Source: Hyphococcus formosus | Lineage (GTDB): Bacteria; Pseudomonadota; Alphaproteobacteria; Caulobacterales; Parvularculaceae | Direction of reading: 5' to 3' | DNA: 64,000 bases | Assembly: GCF_046736345.1 (NCBI RefSeq) | Contig: NZ_CP157210.1 | Coordinates: 1,674,001-1,738,000, forward strand | Made by a program: the position numbers and the translations under genes | The notes under the pieces: model-generated | Database searches by the model: none | What the model was told of the DNA's origin: nothing | The model's input: only the letters and a program-made list of their open reading frames with translations | In this document: positions 1 to 7,848 of the stretch, in pieces | Numbering within the stretch: position 1 is the first letter of the stretch | Layout of the letters: every line of letters starts with the position of its first letter

Positions 1-1
1 C

Positions 2-316
2 GCGAATGACGAACGGCCATATTTGCGGTCTATCGAAAAGCTAACGCGTGAGAAAATCACCGTTACGCATGGCGAGGACATCCCATTTGAGGGGCCTAAA
101 CGTGGCGGAAAACCACCACGTCGCCGGAAACCGCGCCCGGGTAAAGGCGCGCCAAAAAAACCATTCAAAAACGAAAAGCGCACTTCGAGCAATGGCCCGA
201 AGGTTGCCGCGAATGACGAAAAGAGGAAAGAGCATGGCGAAAGAGGAACTACTCGAGTTCGACGGAGACGTAACAGAGGCGCTGCCGGACGGAAACTTTC
301 GAGTCACGCTGGATAA
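2..316 (+). CDS. DEAD-box RNA helicase, C-terminal end (partial)
   Basis: Only the end of this gene is in the window. The frame opens before base 1 and reads NDERPYLRSIEKL, the typical last helix of RhlE-like DEAD-box ATP-dependent RNA helicases. It continues into a basic tail rich in Arg, Lys and Pro, as expected for a disordered RNA-binding extension. No helicase motif lies in the visible part, so the call rests on this junction sequence and the basic tail. The frame stays open 83 nt past the infA start, so the two genes overlap in different frames. Either the tail really extends into infA or the helicase frame is shifted near the end. Confidence 0.7.
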   Translation, partial: ANDERPYLRSIEKLTREKITVTHGEDIPFEGPKRGGKPPRRRKPRPGKGAPKKPFKNEKRTSSNGPKVAANDEKRKEHGERGTTRVRRRRNRGAAGRKLSSHAG

Positions 317-518
317 CGGCCATCAAATTCTTGCTTATGCAGGCGGAAAGATGCGGAAATTCCGCATCAAGACGATTGCGGGCGATCGCGTGACCGTCGA
401 AATGTCTGCATACGACCTAACAAAAGGTCGCATCACGTTCCGACACAAACCCGAAGGGGCGCAAGGTCCGGCCTCAAATAAACAGCGCAGTGCAGCAATT
501 GCACGCAAGCGGCGTTAA
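234..518 (+). CDS. infA: Translation initiation factor IF-1
   Basis: Encodes the OB-fold factor that binds the 30S A site during initiation. The product begins MAKEELLEFDGDVTEALPDG and contains the conserved RVTLDNGH, GGKMRKFRI and GDRVTVEMSAYDLTKGRI segments of IF-1. The family is usually about 72 residues. This one is 94, with an extra basic C-terminal tail rich in Lys, Arg and Ala after the RITFRHK end point. The ATG at 234 follows a purine-rich GAGGAAAGAG and is chosen because the IF-1 family starts exactly there; the frame is open further upstream but codes for nothing recognisable. It overlaps the helicase end and is followed by a strong terminator. Confidence 0.95.
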   Translation: MAKEELLEFDGDVTEALPDGNFRVTLDNGHQILAYAGGKMRKFRIKTIAGDRVTVEMSAYDLTKGRITFRHKPEGAQGPASNKQRSAAIARKRR

Positions 519-540
519 CACTCGCAAAAGCTTAAAGCAG

Positions 541-569
541 AAAAGGGTGCCTTTGGAGGCACCCTTTTT
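541..569 (+). terminator. Rho-independent terminator after infA
   Basis: Bases 542-551 (AAAGGGTGCC) pair with 558-567 (GGCACCCTTT) around a 6-nt loop, with a run of T. It lies 22 nt after the infA stop. Confidence 0.9.
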
Positions 570-570
570 C

Positions 571-863
571 GCATTTACGCACTGACGATAAATAAGCCAG
601 TCTTTTCGCGCCGAAAGTCATCGGAATTGCGATATTATCACAGTGCTGAATATTACAAAATCAGAAAAACTGCCTTTAAGAACAGGTAAAACAAAGAATT
701 TACTTGAATAGACGCCCACGAATAGGCAGTTATATACTGCCAATGATTTCGAGCCGTCTTTTCGGGCTTTGCTACTCGCTTTTGAAGTCTCTCCAAACCA
801 TCGGCTTTTAAAAAGAGTTGGGCGTCGCCCACTCAACATCGCCATGTTTGAAGAGGATTAAAA
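571..863 (+). promoter_or_regulatory. Structured leader region of the cold-shock gene
   Basis: This 293-nt stretch has no credible gene and leads into the cold-shock gene. It holds at least two clear hairpins. GGCAGT/ACTGCC at 725-741 has a 5-nt TATAT loop. At 815-834 GAGT and GGGC pair with GCCC and ACTC around a GTC loop, with one bulged T, ending about 16 nt before the ribosome-binding site (GAAGAGGA near 850). Long structured leaders are typical of cold-shock mRNAs. No transcription start can be fixed by eye, so regulation is inferred. Confidence 0.45.
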
Positions 864-1067
864 ATGGCTACTGGAACAGTTAAATGGTACAATTCGCAAA
901 AAGGTTACGGCTTCATTGCACCTGAGACAGGTGGAAAAGATGTTTTCGTACATGCAACAGCGCTCGAAGCTGCGGGCATCCGCAACCTAGATGATGGACA
1001 GTCTGTTACATTCGAAGTTACCGAAGATCGCGGCAAATCTTCGGCGACTGCACTGAAAGTCGCCTAA
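864..1067 (+). CDS. cspA: Cold-shock protein, CspA family
   Basis: A 67-residue single cold-shock domain, the normal size for the family. It carries both nucleic-acid-binding motifs, KGYGFI (RNP1) and DVFVHATAL (RNP2-like), after the MATGTVKWYNSQ start. It should bind single-stranded RNA or DNA and act as an RNA chaperone in the cytoplasm. The ATG is preceded by GAAGAGGA at normal spacing. It is transcribed alone, with a structured leader upstream and a terminator downstream. Confidence 0.95.
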   Translation: MATGTVKWYNSQKGYGFIAPETGGKDVFVHATALEAAGIRNLDDGQSVTFEVTEDRGKSSATALKVA

Positions 1068-1095
1068 AAACCATCTTGCCTCGCGGCATTTGACA

Positions 1096-1129
1096 GCACG
1101 GGAAGCCTTGCTTCTCGTGCTTCGCTTTT
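1096..1129 (+). terminator. Terminator after cspA
   Basis: GCACGGGAAGC at 1096 pairs with GCTTCTCGTGC ending at 1120 (one G-U pair) around a short loop, followed by TTCGCTTTT. Confidence 0.75.
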
Positions 1130-1208
1130 CGAAACAGACCCAAACGGTTCTCGTCGATAATGTGACAATGATGATACCGTCCTAGAAACACCGAATGAGG
1201 AATTTCGT

Positions 1209-1391
1209 ATGGCTGACAATCATCAAATTAGAGCAACAAAACCTACAACCACCTCCCCTGCTAGCCGACGCGCCGCACGCGAACGTGCCGAAGCTGCTGG
1301 TCTTGCTCGCATAGAATCCGAAGCACAACAACGTAGATTGCAATCAGAAAAATTACGCCGCCTTCGCCTGGACAAAACTAGAAAAAGCTAA
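1209..1391 (+). CDS. Small basic hypothetical protein
   Basis: A 60-residue product starting MADNHQIRATK, then an Arg/Ala/Glu-rich helical stretch (about residues 20-58) of high charge. No membrane segment, signal peptide or Cys. AGGA lies about 8 nt before the ATG. I do not recognise the family. The charged helix could bind nucleic acid or be a coiled coil, but that is a guess. It stands alone between the cspA terminator and the convergent peptidase gene. Confidence 0.5.
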   Translation: MADNHQIRATKPTTTSPASRRAARERAEAAGLARIESEAQQRRLQSEKLRRLRLDKTRKS

Positions 1392-1462
1392 ACAGTATTC
1401 TGTAAAATTCGTTACCTTACAAATCGGTTGCGTACGGATCACAGAACTGATCAATCCAAACG

Positions 1463-2587
1463 TTATCCAAGATCCCGCCAGGCCGGCTTTGGCTCTGATC
1501 CTGGTAACGCAGTAGCTTCATAAACAGCACGTGCGATTGCGCGGGCTAATGTGTCGGCGGCAATCGCCCCAAGCCGCATGGTCAGAACCGAGCGCCGCAT
1601 GTCACCCGAAGCTTCGTGATGGCCCGTTGAAAGCGCGAATAGCACATCACCATCAAACGGCGCATGAATTGGCCGGATTGCCCGCGCCATTCCGTCTTGG
1701 GCCATTACTGCAATCCGCTGCATCTCCACGCGCGATAACGCAACATCGGTAGCGATGCATGCAATCGTCGTATTCGCCCGGGGCTTTGCCTGCCCTAGTG
1801 CATATCCATAGTCCTCTGGGTTCGCATGTAATTCGCTAGTGCCCAGCCCTCCAAATTCTTTCCCGATCTCGACTGGTGCAGCCCAAAACTGCTTCGTACC
1901 CGGCGCAATTACCGAACCAAGGCTATTGACTGCAACGATAGCCCCCACCGTATGACCGTCAGCAGTGACCGTCGATGCGGAACCAAGACCGCCTTTTATA
2001 CCGCCGGACATAGCGCCAAACCCAGCGCCGACTGTTCCGAGGTCAAACTCTTCCGATGCCGCTTCGAGCGCTTTGACTCCTAATTTTCGGTATGGCGGAT
2101 TTTCACCCCAATTTTTATTGCCGCCATTTGCTAAATCATAAAGGCATGCAGTTGGAACGATTGGAGACGGCGGCACACCCGGCGTATTCCCCATAGAAAA
2201 TCCGCGGTTCCGTGCACCGAACCAGCTCGCTACCCCATCCGCAGATGCCATTCCGTAGACTGATCCGCCTGAAAGCACGATCGCATCAACTTCCTGTACG
2301 AGATTATGCGGTGCCAATGCATCCGTCTCTCGAGTTGCTGGACCACCACCACGTACATCAACCGCAGCGACAGCGGGGCTATCGGGGACGATCACTGTAA
2401 CCCCAGTTTGTACTTTTTTGTCTTGCGATTGACCAACCTTCAATCCAGCCACGTCGGTAATCAAATTTCGCGGACCGGTTTTCTGTCCGCCCAGCGTATT
2501 CGCAGCAATTGATACGCCGCCCGATGTCACGGCAAGCCCCGCCGTCGAAACCGAAACAAGTGATCCAAGCAATTCTCTACGATTCAT
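1463..2587 (-). CDS. P1-family (DmpA/BapA-type, S58) peptidase, Tat-exported
   Basis: A 374-residue N-terminal-nucleophile peptidase of the family that includes D-aminopeptidase DmpA and beta-peptidyl aminopeptidase BapA. The N terminus MNRRELLGSL plus a hydrophobic stretch is a twin-arginine signal, so the enzyme is likely periplasmic. Family landmarks are ITDVAGLKVG (43-52), the DVRGGGPATRETD region (77-89), LSGGSVYGM (105-113), and the Gly-rich KGGLGSAS at about 198-205, where the family self-cleaves ahead of the nucleophilic Ser. AAGGA precedes the ATG. It is the last gene of the ABC importer operon, 13 nt after the ATPase gene, so it probably trims imported or periplasmic peptide-like substrate. 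Exact specificity (L-, D- or beta-amino acid) cannot be read from sequence. Confidence 0.85.
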   Translation of the reverse strand: MNRRELLGSLVSVSTAGLAVTSGGVSIAANTLGGQKTGPRNLITDVAGLKVGQSQDKKVQTGVTVIVPDSPAVAAVDVRGGGPATRETDALAPHNLVQEVDAIVLSGGSVYGMASADGVASWFGARNRGFSMGNTPGVPPSPIVPTACLYDLANGGNKNWGENPPYRKLGVKALEAASEEFDLGTVGAGFGAMSGGIKGGLGSASTVTADGHTVGAIVAVNSLGSVIAPGTKQFWAAPVEIGKEFGGLGTSELHANPEDYGYALGQAKPRANTTIACIATDVALSRVEMQRIAVMAQDGMARAIRPIHAPFDGDVLFALSTGHHEASGDMRRSVLTMRLGAIAADTLARAIARAVYEATALPGSEPKPAWRDLG

Positions 2588-2600
2588 CGAACTATCCTTT

Positions 2601-4253
2601 TTAATTCGCCTGTTCAGCTATGTTCTGGGCAGCATCAGCTGCCCGCGGGAGGCCACGAGACTCAAGCGCCCGCTCCAAATTGGGCGCGGCATCAAGAAGT
2701 TTGGCCGTATAGGCATGTTGCGGATTAGCAAAGACCGATTCAGTTTCACCCTGCTCGACAATTTCTCCGCTTTGCATCACCAGAACTCGATCCGTGATTG
2801 ATCTTACTACCGTTAGGTCATGGGTCACAAATAAGTAAGCAACGCCAAGCCGGTCGGAAAGATCAGCAAGCAGATCAAGAATTGTCGCCCTTACGGTTAC
2901 GTCCAGCGCCGAAACGGCTTCGTCCAAGGCGATGATTGACGGCTCGGTAATAAGTGCCCGAGCGATCGCAATACGCTGTCGCTGACCACCCGAAAATTGA
3001 TGCGGATAGCGATCGGCGTCTTTTCCAGAAAGTCCAACTTGTTCCAACATGCGCTCGACATGCTTTCGTGCATCGCGCCGAGAAACCGGCGTGTCATTCA
3101 AATGAAAATTCTCAGCCACAATCTGCTCAACGCGCCAACGCGGATCAAAACTACCAAAAGGGTCTTGAAAGACGACCTGGATTTTTTTGCGCAGCTCTTT
3201 GGTTCTCGCGGCATTCGCGGCGGGGAACTGTTCACCGTCCACTCGAACGCGACCGGCTTGCGCCCGATCAAGACCCAATATCGATCGTAACAGCGTAGAC
3301 TTACCGCAACCGGACTCGCCTACAAGGCCAACATTTTCATGTGGATGTATTTTCAGGCTAACGCCATTAACAGCCCGGAAAGCCTCAGACTTCCCAAACA
3401 GTTTGGGCTTTCCCGAATATTCTCTTACAAGATTCTCGACTTGTAATACCGGCTGGTCCTCACTGCTCGCCTGTGTATTGCGTTTAGGTTTATGGTTTGT
3501 GTTCCGAATAAGTTCACGCGTATAAGAATTCTCACTTTTTCGGAAAATTTTTTCGACGCTTCCCTGCTCGACAATCTTACCGTGGCGCATCAGAACAATT
3601 CGATCAGCAATCCCCGCAATCACCGCTAGGTCATGGGTGACAAAAATCATGGCCGCGCCGTCTTCGCGCACCAAGCGACACAATAAATCCAGAATTTCGG
3701 CTTGCGTTGTGACGTCGAGGGCCGTGGTCGGCTCGTCTGCGATGATCAGTTTTGGTTTAAGCGCCAATGCAATTGCGATCGCAACACGTTGACGCTGCCC
3801 ACCAGACAAATCATGCGGAAATCGATCTAAGCCGAAGCGCGGTGCAGGCAACCCTACTCTATCGAGTAAATCGCGTGCGATTGATAACGCCTCCTTGCGC
3901 GATCGCTTTTGATGCACGCGCACGGTCTCAGCGATCTGATCACCAATTGTCATTAACGGATTTAGCGCCGTCATCGGCTCTTGAAAAATAATGCCTATAT
4001 CGCGACCACGAATATCGCAAAGCTGTTTTTCCGTAGCGTTCGAGAGCTCTTCCCCATCCAGAGAAATCGTACCGCTTTTTTTTGTTTTGGGCGGCACCAA
4101 CCCTAAAATCGACATGGCAGTCATGGACTTCCCCGACCCCGACTCGCCCACTAACCCAATAATTTCGCCCGCATCTAATTCTAACGACACAGACTTCAAT
4201 ATCTGTGCAGAACCGATCTCTACGTTAAGATCTTTAATCTCCAGCAGTGACAT
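2601..4253 (-). CDS. Dipeptide/oligopeptide-type ABC transporter, double ATP-binding protein
   Basis: A 550-residue protein with two complete nucleotide-binding domains in tandem (YejF/GsiA-like). Domain 1 has Walker A GESGSGKS (about 36-43), signature LSGGQRQR and Walker B LIIADEPTTALD. Domain 2 has GESGCGKST, FSGGQRQR and IIALDEAVSALD. It powers uptake through the neighbouring permeases. The start lies 3 nt after the upstream permease gene, so the two are translationally coupled. Fusion of the DppD- and DppF-like subunits is common in this family. Substrate is inferred from the family and nearby peptidases. Confidence 0.92.
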   Translation of the reverse strand: MSLLEIKDLNVEIGSAQILKSVSLELDAGEIIGLVGESGSGKSMTAMSILGLVPPKTKKSGTISLDGEELSNATEKQLCDIRGRDIGIIFQEPMTALNPLMTIGDQIAETVRVHQKRSRKEALSIARDLLDRVGLPAPRFGLDRFPHDLSGGQRQRVAIAIALALKPKLIIADEPTTALDVTTQAEILDLLCRLVREDGAAMIFVTHDLAVIAGIADRIVLMRHGKIVEQGSVEKIFRKSENSYTRELIRNTNHKPKRNTQASSEDQPVLQVENLVREYSGKPKLFGKSEAFRAVNGVSLKIHPHENVGLVGESGCGKSTLLRSILGLDRAQAGRVRVDGEQFPAANAARTKELRKKIQVVFQDPFGSFDPRWRVEQIVAENFHLNDTPVSRRDARKHVERMLEQVGLSGKDADRYPHQFSGGQRQRIAIARALITEPSIIALDEAVSALDVTVRATILDLLADLSDRLGVAYLFVTHDLTVVRSITDRVLVMQSGEIVEQGETESVFANPQHAYTAKLLDAAPNLERALESRGLPRAADAAQNIAEQAN

Positions 4254-4256
4254 GAA

Positions 4257-5120
4257 TTAACGCTCCTGCTGGATTCTGGGATCGAGGTAATCACGCAAGC
4301 CATCGCCGATGAGCCCAAAGCCAAAGACGACAATCATGATCGCAAGGCCCGGGAAAATCGCCAGCCAAGGGGCAAAGCCGATCATGGTCTGAGCTTCGGC
4401 CAACATACGCCCCCAACTTGGCATTGGCGGCTGCGCTCCAAGGCCGACATAAGAAAGCCCCGCCTCTGCAACCACGCCAAGCGCAAACTGAATTGCCCCT
4501 TGAACGACTAATAAGCCAAACAAATTCGGCAAAATATGCTCAACAGAAATCAGGAAAGACGACTTACCCGCTGTTCGCGCAGACAAAATAAACTCTCGCG
4601 CCCATAAACTAATCGCTGCGCCGCGCGTTACCCGCGCGAATACCGGAATGTTAAAAATCCCGATTGCAATGATTGCATTAATCGCGCCCGGTCCAAATAC
4701 GGCGGTAATCATTACCGCCATAAGCAAGGACGGAAATGCGAAGATAAGATCATTGGTTCGCATCACGACTTCGCTTACTGCGCCGTGACGCGCCGCGGCC
4801 AGCAAACCAAGCGGTGTACCAATGCAAGCTCCGATAACGACAGCAATGAACGCAACAGCCAGAGAATTCCGAGTGCCGACTATAATCATCGAAAGAACGT
4901 CACGACCAAAATGATCAGTGCCAAAGGGGTGAGCACCGCTCGGAGGAAGCAGCTTACGCGCTATATCGATTTCCTCAACGTCATAGGGCGTCCATAGAAA
5001 TGACATTACACCAATCGCAAGGGTAAAAAGGCATAGCGCCAAGCCAATCCATAGACTTAGCGGTATTTTTATTTTCCGCGCCGGTGCCGTAATCGGATCT
5101 GTTTCTGTTATCGTATTCAT
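4257..5120 (-). CDS. ABC transporter permease, DppC type
   Basis: A 287-residue inner-membrane permease of the peptide/nickel family. One N-terminal membrane segment (about 23-45) is followed by the HPFGTDHFGRDVLSMII motif typical of DppC/OppC and the five-segment core. The EAA loop for ATPase contact is near 195-215 (ARTAGKSSFLISVEHILPN). It starts in an ATGA overlap with the upstream fused protein and should form a heterodimer with that protein's permease half. Confidence 0.92.
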   Translation of the reverse strand: MNTITETDPITAPARKIKIPLSLWIGLALCLFTLAIGVMSFLWTPYDVEEIDIARKLLPPSGAHPFGTDHFGRDVLSMIIVGTRNSLAVAFIAVVIGACIGTPLGLLAAARHGAVSEVVMRTNDLIFAFPSLLMAVMITAVFGPGAINAIIAIGIFNIPVFARVTRGAAISLWAREFILSARTAGKSSFLISVEHILPNLFGLLVVQGAIQFALGVVAEAGLSYVGLGAQPPMPSWGRMLAEAQTMIGFAPWLAIFPGLAIMIVVFGFGLIGDGLRDYLDPRIQQER

Positions 5121-7726
5121 CCTATCCGGCTCCGTAACCGGGGATCGACCACTAAATAAGCGAGATCAATCAGGAAAGTGACCAAAATCACGGCAAAGAC
5201 GAGAACAAAGACAACACTCTGAACGACCATCAAATCCCTTTGGGTAATGGCTTGGAAAACGAGACGTCCCAGCCCCGGAAGAGAAAATACATTCTCTATG
5301 ATAATCCCTCCGGCTAAAAGAAACGGAAATTGCAGGCCAATAATAGTCAGCACTGGGATAAACGCATTTCGGAGCGCATGACGCCACAACGCCGCTTCCC
5401 AACTCAGTCCTTTTGCTCTTGCGGTGCGAATGAAATCTTCATTCATAACATCGAGCAAGGATGAGCGTAGAACCCGCGCGATAATCGCCGCCTGCGGTGC
5501 AGCGAGCGCCACTGCAGGAAGGAAAAGCCCCTTCAGCGCCGAAAAAAAGCCAGCATCCCACCCGACAAAACCACCAGCCGAAAACCAACCGAGTTGAATA
5601 GAAAATACAATAATTAGCAGCATCGCAATCCAGAAGTTTGGCAACGCGATACCAATTTGCATGACGGCATTCAGGCCCGTGTCAATTGCGGAACCACGCC
5701 GGCTCGCAGCGATCACACCGACAGGAATTGCGATCAGCAGAGAAATGAACATCGCAAGCAATGCGAGCGGCGCAGAAACCTGTAGCCTTTCTGCGATCAA
5801 TTCACCGACAGGGACTTGATAAGTATAACTCGTGCCGAATTCACCACTGAACACCCCGCCAATCCAATCAAAATATCTGACAATTGATGGCGCATCTAAC
5901 CCCATTTGCGCGCGCAAGGCACTAATCGATTCAGGACTCGCATTGAGGCCCATCATATAGGCTGCGGGGTCACCAGGTACAATCTGCATAAGAACAAAGA
6001 TCACGACCGAAGCCGCGAACAATGTTGCCCCATGCGACCCTACGCGTCCCAATAGATAAACTAGTCCCATCGAACGAATGACTGATACGGCTATAAAAAT
6101 TGCTACAACAATTGCCGCGAGAACCCAGACAAAATTATTGCCTCGTTTCACCTCGCCTTGTGACGAAACGCTTGCCTGCGATCCGGTAAAAAATGCATTG
6201 GCCGCAATATTTGCAGGTATTGGCGTATCGACCCACAATCCATTTAGATCCGCACGCCAGATGCCGACGCGGGCTGACTGCAACAAATAGCCGTTAACGG
6301 CATCATCCGCGAGTATTCGTTGAATTTCACCAATGATCTCTGCACGGCGCTTTTCGTCAACTTCGATTTCATATCGCGCGACCAGTGCGTTATATTCAGG
6401 GTTTGAATAACCGAAATAATAATCGTCACGCGCATAAATGCCAAAATCCATGGGCTCGATATGTTCGACGATAGTAAGATCAAATTCATGCCGCTTGAAA
6501 ACTTGATCGAGCCATTGCGCCCACTCAAGATTTTCGATTGTCACATCGATACCAACCTGAGCAAGCTGTGCCGCGACGATTTCGCCAGCCCGGCGCGCAT
6601 AAGGCCGTGGCGGCAATCGAAGCGATAAAGCGAAGCCATTCGGATAGCCCGCGTCGGCTAATAATGATTTCGCTTTTTCGATGTCGTTAGGGTACCGGTT
6701 AACCAAATCGACATAACCGGGGCTTTGGCGCGTATAGTGACTACCAATAGGAAAGCCAAAACCAAACATCGCTCCGTCTATGATCGCTTCGCGATCAATC
6801 GCATGAGAAATTGCGCGGCGTACATTCCGATTTGCGAGGGGGGAATTGCGATTATTAATCGCGAGAATTACCTTACCTTCCGAAGCGCCGGCAATGACCT
6901 TAAATCTCGGGTCATTTTCAAATTCTGCAACATTCTCCGGTGCTGGATAATTCGGGTAAGCATCAATATCCCCCGCTTTCATCGACGAAAAAGCCGCGGC
7001 CGCATCCCCAATGAACTTGAAAACGACGCTATTTATTTGCGGCTTACCGCCCCAATAATTTTCGTAACGCGTAAGCGTTAGCGAATCGCCACGACGCCAT
7101 CGAGCATACTTAAACGGTCCCGTCCCCACGGGATTCATAGCATTCGTAGCGGCACTTTCTTCGGCGACAATGACCGCATCACCCCAGCCTAGATAATAGG
7201 GCAAGTCACTCGACGGGCGACGGAGATTCAACCTCACCGTAAACGGATCAATGACATCAACAGCACTGATTGGACTTAACAACGCCTTTTGTGCGTTCGA
7301 CGATTCTGGTGCTAGCGCACGGTCAAGAGAGAATTTAACGTCATATGCATCAAATTCGGTTCCGTCATGAAAGGTTACGTCTCGCCGCAAATAAAAGACG
7401 TATGACAATCGATCAGGTGCCGCATCCCAAGATTCGGCAAGTGCTGGTGCAACATCGCCAGTTTGCGTAATGCGTGTAAGGCCTTCAAAAATATTCCCGT
7501 ACACAACGGCGTCGACCGCCGCAGCCGCACCTGACGTTGGATCAAGATTCGGCGGCTCCAGCGGCACGCCAAGGACAAGCTGATCCTTTGCGAAAGAATT
7601 TGAGAGCAACGCAACGAAAAGCGCACCGACGATTAGGATCAATCGGAGTGCTGACCGCTTGTTTCCAAAAGTGGTAACGCTAGCATCACGAAACATGATA
7701 CTCGCACCGCGCGTACTAAATCGCAT
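5117..7726 (-). CDS. Fused solute-binding protein (family 5) and DppB-type ABC permease
   Basis: An 869-residue protein that joins two normally separate parts of a peptide importer. Residues about 20-45 are a hydrophobic export signal or anchor. Residues about 48-525 are a family 5 solute-binding domain (VPLEPPNLDPTSG, LAESWD, VTFHDGTEFDAYDVKFSLDR, NPVGTGPFKYARW, NVRRAISHAIDREAII). A membrane segment near 537-555 leads into a DppB-like permease (LMQIVPGDPAAYMMG; EAA loop TARAKGLSWEAALWRHALRN; GLGRLVFQAI). No stop or frame change lies at the junction, so the fusion is a continuous reading frame. The binding domain would be tethered to the outer face of the membrane. An alternative ATG lies 30 nt inside (MFRDAS). 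Confidence 0.88.
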   Translation of the reverse strand: MRFSTRGASIMFRDASVTTFGNKRSALRLILIVGALFVALLSNSFAKDQLVLGVPLEPPNLDPTSGAAAAVDAVVYGNIFEGLTRITQTGDVAPALAESWDAAPDRLSYVFYLRRDVTFHDGTEFDAYDVKFSLDRALAPESSNAQKALLSPISAVDVIDPFTVRLNLRRPSSDLPYYLGWGDAVIVAEESAATNAMNPVGTGPFKYARWRRGDSLTLTRYENYWGGKPQINSVVFKFIGDAAAAFSSMKAGDIDAYPNYPAPENVAEFENDPRFKVIAGASEGKVILAINNRNSPLANRNVRRAISHAIDREAIIDGAMFGFGFPIGSHYTRQSPGYVDLVNRYPNDIEKAKSLLADAGYPNGFALSLRLPPRPYARRAGEIVAAQLAQVGIDVTIENLEWAQWLDQVFKRHEFDLTIVEHIEPMDFGIYARDDYYFGYSNPEYNALVARYEIEVDEKRRAEIIGEIQRILADDAVNGYLLQSARVGIWRADLNGLWVDTPIPANIAANAFFTGSQASVSSQGEVKRGNNFVWVLAAIVVAIFIAVSVIRSMGLVYLLGRVGSHGATLFAASVVIFVLMQIVPGDPAAYMMGLNASPESISALRAQMGLDAPSIVRYFDWIGGVFSGEFGTSYTYQVPVGELIAERLQVSAPLALLAMFISLLIAIPVGVIAASRRGSAIDTGLNAVMQIGIALPNFWIAMLLIIVFSIQLGWFSAGGFVGWDAGFFSALKGLFLPAVALAAPQAAIIARVLRSSLLDVMNEDFIRTARAKGLSWEAALWRHALRNAFIPVLTIIGLQFPFLLAGGIIIENVFSLPGLGRLVFQAITQRDLMVVQSVVFVLVFAVILVTFLIDLAYLVVDPRLRSRIG

Positions 7727-7848
7727 CTAGTCTCTATTCTTTCGCGTGATAAAAAACTATATCGAATGAAACGTCATCCGAAACATACTCTATGCTGGCG
7801 CGGTGTTCCATATAAACAGAACAACCGCGCCGTTATTGGTTCTAAGTT

